Source: Gallionella sp. (lineage in GTDB: Bacteria > Pseudomonadota > Gammaproteobacteria > Burkholderiales > Gallionellaceae). From it: a stretch of DNA of 36,739 nucleotides. Location of the stretch: the NCBI GenBank assembly GCA_030645955.1, contig JAUSMR010000064.1, positions 1 to 36,739 of the forward strand, given 5' to 3'. Positions 35,827-36,739 of this stretch are shown one piece after another; the stretch's first letter is position 1, and every line of letters begins with the position of its first letter. The position numbers and the translations under genes were made by a program. Below the pieces are notes generated by a model that worked only from the letters and a program-made list of their open reading frames with translations, ran no database searches and was not told the DNA's origin.

Positions 35827-36444
35827 TTATTCTCCTTGAGGTTTTAGAGTATTTAAAACAATTCTTCTATGGCGTATTACGGGATCTAGTTCTGTATTAG
35901 TACACCATGCCACAGTCCCACCTCCGGCATCTGAAAACAGCGCCAAAAAACGTTCCGCCCAACCGCCGTTAAAAGAAATTTGGGTATCCGTTGCCAGTAC
36001 CTCGCCTTGAAGGGTTTCAACCACGAATTGACTTCTGAGATAGAGGTCTTTTGTGTTACCAAAAGAAGAGCTAACGCGATATTGGCTTCGCGGCATCACG
36101 TTACCCTCTCGAACAATTTGCCCATTTTGTTTTGAATATCTGGTCACTTTCCCATTCAATAGAAAATCTTCTGAGAATTGATATTCCCGATTTTTAACCC
36201 AATAATCGCGGTAATCATCCATAAACCCCTCCACATGCTCCGCCACGCGATAAACCTTGAGGCCACCTTCGTCGGCACATAGGTACTTTAGATAAACCCG
36301 ACCGACAACCGCATCGCCGCCGGGAATCAGCACTATCAAAGCCACCGCCAGCCACTTGTATCGGGACGCCTTGAATTTCCCGACCACCTTGAACGCGATG
36401 ACCACATATAACGCCACAAAAAATATAACCGCGAGTCCGCCCAT
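35827..36444 (-). CDS. Unrecognised small membrane protein upstream of the RTX lipase
   Basis: I do not recognise the family of this 205-residue protein. Residues about 2-22 (GGLAVIFFVALYVVIAFKVV) and 29-46 (YKWLAVALIVLIPGGDAVVG) are hydrophobic and likely form two membrane helices. The remaining 150 residues are soluble, with a charged, Tyr-rich stretch (HVEGFMDDYRDYWVKNREYQ), QYRVSSSFGNTKDLYLRSQF, and a C-terminal part with single Cys and Trp residues. Its TAA stop is two bases from the RTX ATG, and the RTX ribosome binding site (GGAGAA) lies within its last codons, so the two are translationally coupled. Possible roles are an accessory factor or an immunity-like protein protecting the producer from the lipase; both are inferences from context. 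Confidence 0.75.
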   Translation of the reverse strand: MGGLAVIFFVALYVVIAFKVVGKFKASRYKWLAVALIVLIPGGDAVVGRVYLKYLCADEGGLKVYRVAEHVEGFMDDYRDYWVKNREYQFSEDFLLNGKVTRYSKQNGQIVREGNVMPRSQYRVSSSFGNTKDLYLRSQFVVETLQGEVLATDTQISFNGGWAERFLALFSDAGGGTVAWCTNTELDPVIRHRRIVLNTLKPQGE

Positions 36445-36492
36445 CTCATGCCGCCTTTCTTATAAATTCTCCGTTCGCCGCTTCGCAACAAC

Positions 36493-36510
36493 ATGGGGAC
36501 GGAGCCCCAT
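36493..36510. repeat. Palindrome next to the RAYT gene
   Basis: ATGGGG, six bases, CCCCAT, in the gap between the RAYT 3' end and the small membrane-protein gene. REP-type palindromes commonly flank RAYT genes; whether this is one cannot be told from a single copy. Confidence 0.5.
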
Positions 36511-36551
36511 TCTTTTCGCCCCCGGTTCGCACGCCGTCATTCTGCTTATGC

Positions 36552-36737
36552 TCATTTCTCGCTCCTCTCAAAATTCAAACTCTCCTGCTCGCTTCCTGGC
36601 CCGACAACCGTTTTCTTGCGCCCTGCCTGGCCGGGCCTTACCGAACGCGCCAGCACCGTTTCAATCTGGTCCTTGAATCGCTCCGCGCCCACTGCCAGTC
36701 CCTTGTTGAGGGATGTACGGATTTCCGTTATCTCCGC
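36552..36737 (-). CDS. REP-associated tyrosine transposase (RAYT), C-terminal fragment
   Basis: The frame runs off the right edge; only the last 61 codons are seen. The translation EITEIRTSLNKGLAVGAERF followed by KDQIETVLARSVRPGQAGRK is the typical C-terminus of RAYT proteins (IS200-like Y1 transposase superfamily), which recognise and mobilise REP palindromes. The HUH and tyrosine catalytic residues lie outside the window. An extended tail (VVGPGSEQESLNFERSEK) follows before the TGA at 36552-36554. Confidence 0.8.
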   Translation of the reverse strand, partial: AEITEIRTSLNKGLAVGAERFKDQIETVLARSVRPGQAGRKKTVVGPGSEQESLNFERSEK

Positions 36738-36739
36738 AT

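Overview
The window looks like a piece of a betaproteobacterial chromosome, most likely Nitrosomonadales and perhaps Gallionellaceae-like (an inference from gene order and protein style; no database was searched). About the first 20 kb is conserved housekeeping sequence. The last 16 kb is an accessory locus for a giant secreted protein.

Layout. 1-183: 5' end of malate dehydrogenase (-). 711-2282: two outer-membrane lipoproteins (+), a DUF799/GNA1162-like protein and a CsgG-family protein. 2639-10016: translation operon on the minus strand, thrS-infC-rpmI-rplT-pheS-pheT-ihfA-merR, in which infC uses a non-AUG start (AUA or AUU) and pheT carries an in-frame repeat insertion. 10278-14859: fatty-acid and phospholipid operon on the minus strand, yceD-rpmF-plsX-fabH-fabD-fabG, with no acpP after fabG. 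14916-16744: maf, a tetrapyrrole-methylase-type methyltransferase and dksA (+). 17014-19492: rpsO-pnp (-), separated from dksA by a strong bidirectional terminator.

19646-36444 (-): a 205-residue membrane protein of unknown function, translationally coupled to a 4410-residue RTX protein, followed by a HlyD-type adaptor and a TolC-type outer-membrane channel. The RTX protein has an N-terminal serine lipase domain (GHSMGG), a long aspartate-poor RTX-like block, cadherin-like (CADG/He_PIG) and VCBS domains and a C-terminal secretion-type region. The ABC ATPase expected for type I secretion is not in the window. At the right edge is the C-terminus of a REP-associated tyrosine transposase (RAYT).

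Most interesting signals. (1) The RTX protein contains a second, internal copy of its own C-terminal region, which interrupts a cadherin-like domain. (2) A 24-bp repeat built on CTTCGACAGGCTCAGGACAG sits four times in the RTX gene, always in the same orientation and frame, adding about 8 residues each time. A paralogous module in the same protein preserves the empty site, and the repeat also forms a palindrome between hlyD and tolC. (3) An unrelated GC-rich palindromic repeat is inserted in frame in the essential gene pheT. Together with the RAYT remnant, these suggest a genome in which small palindromic elements are tolerated as coding sequence.
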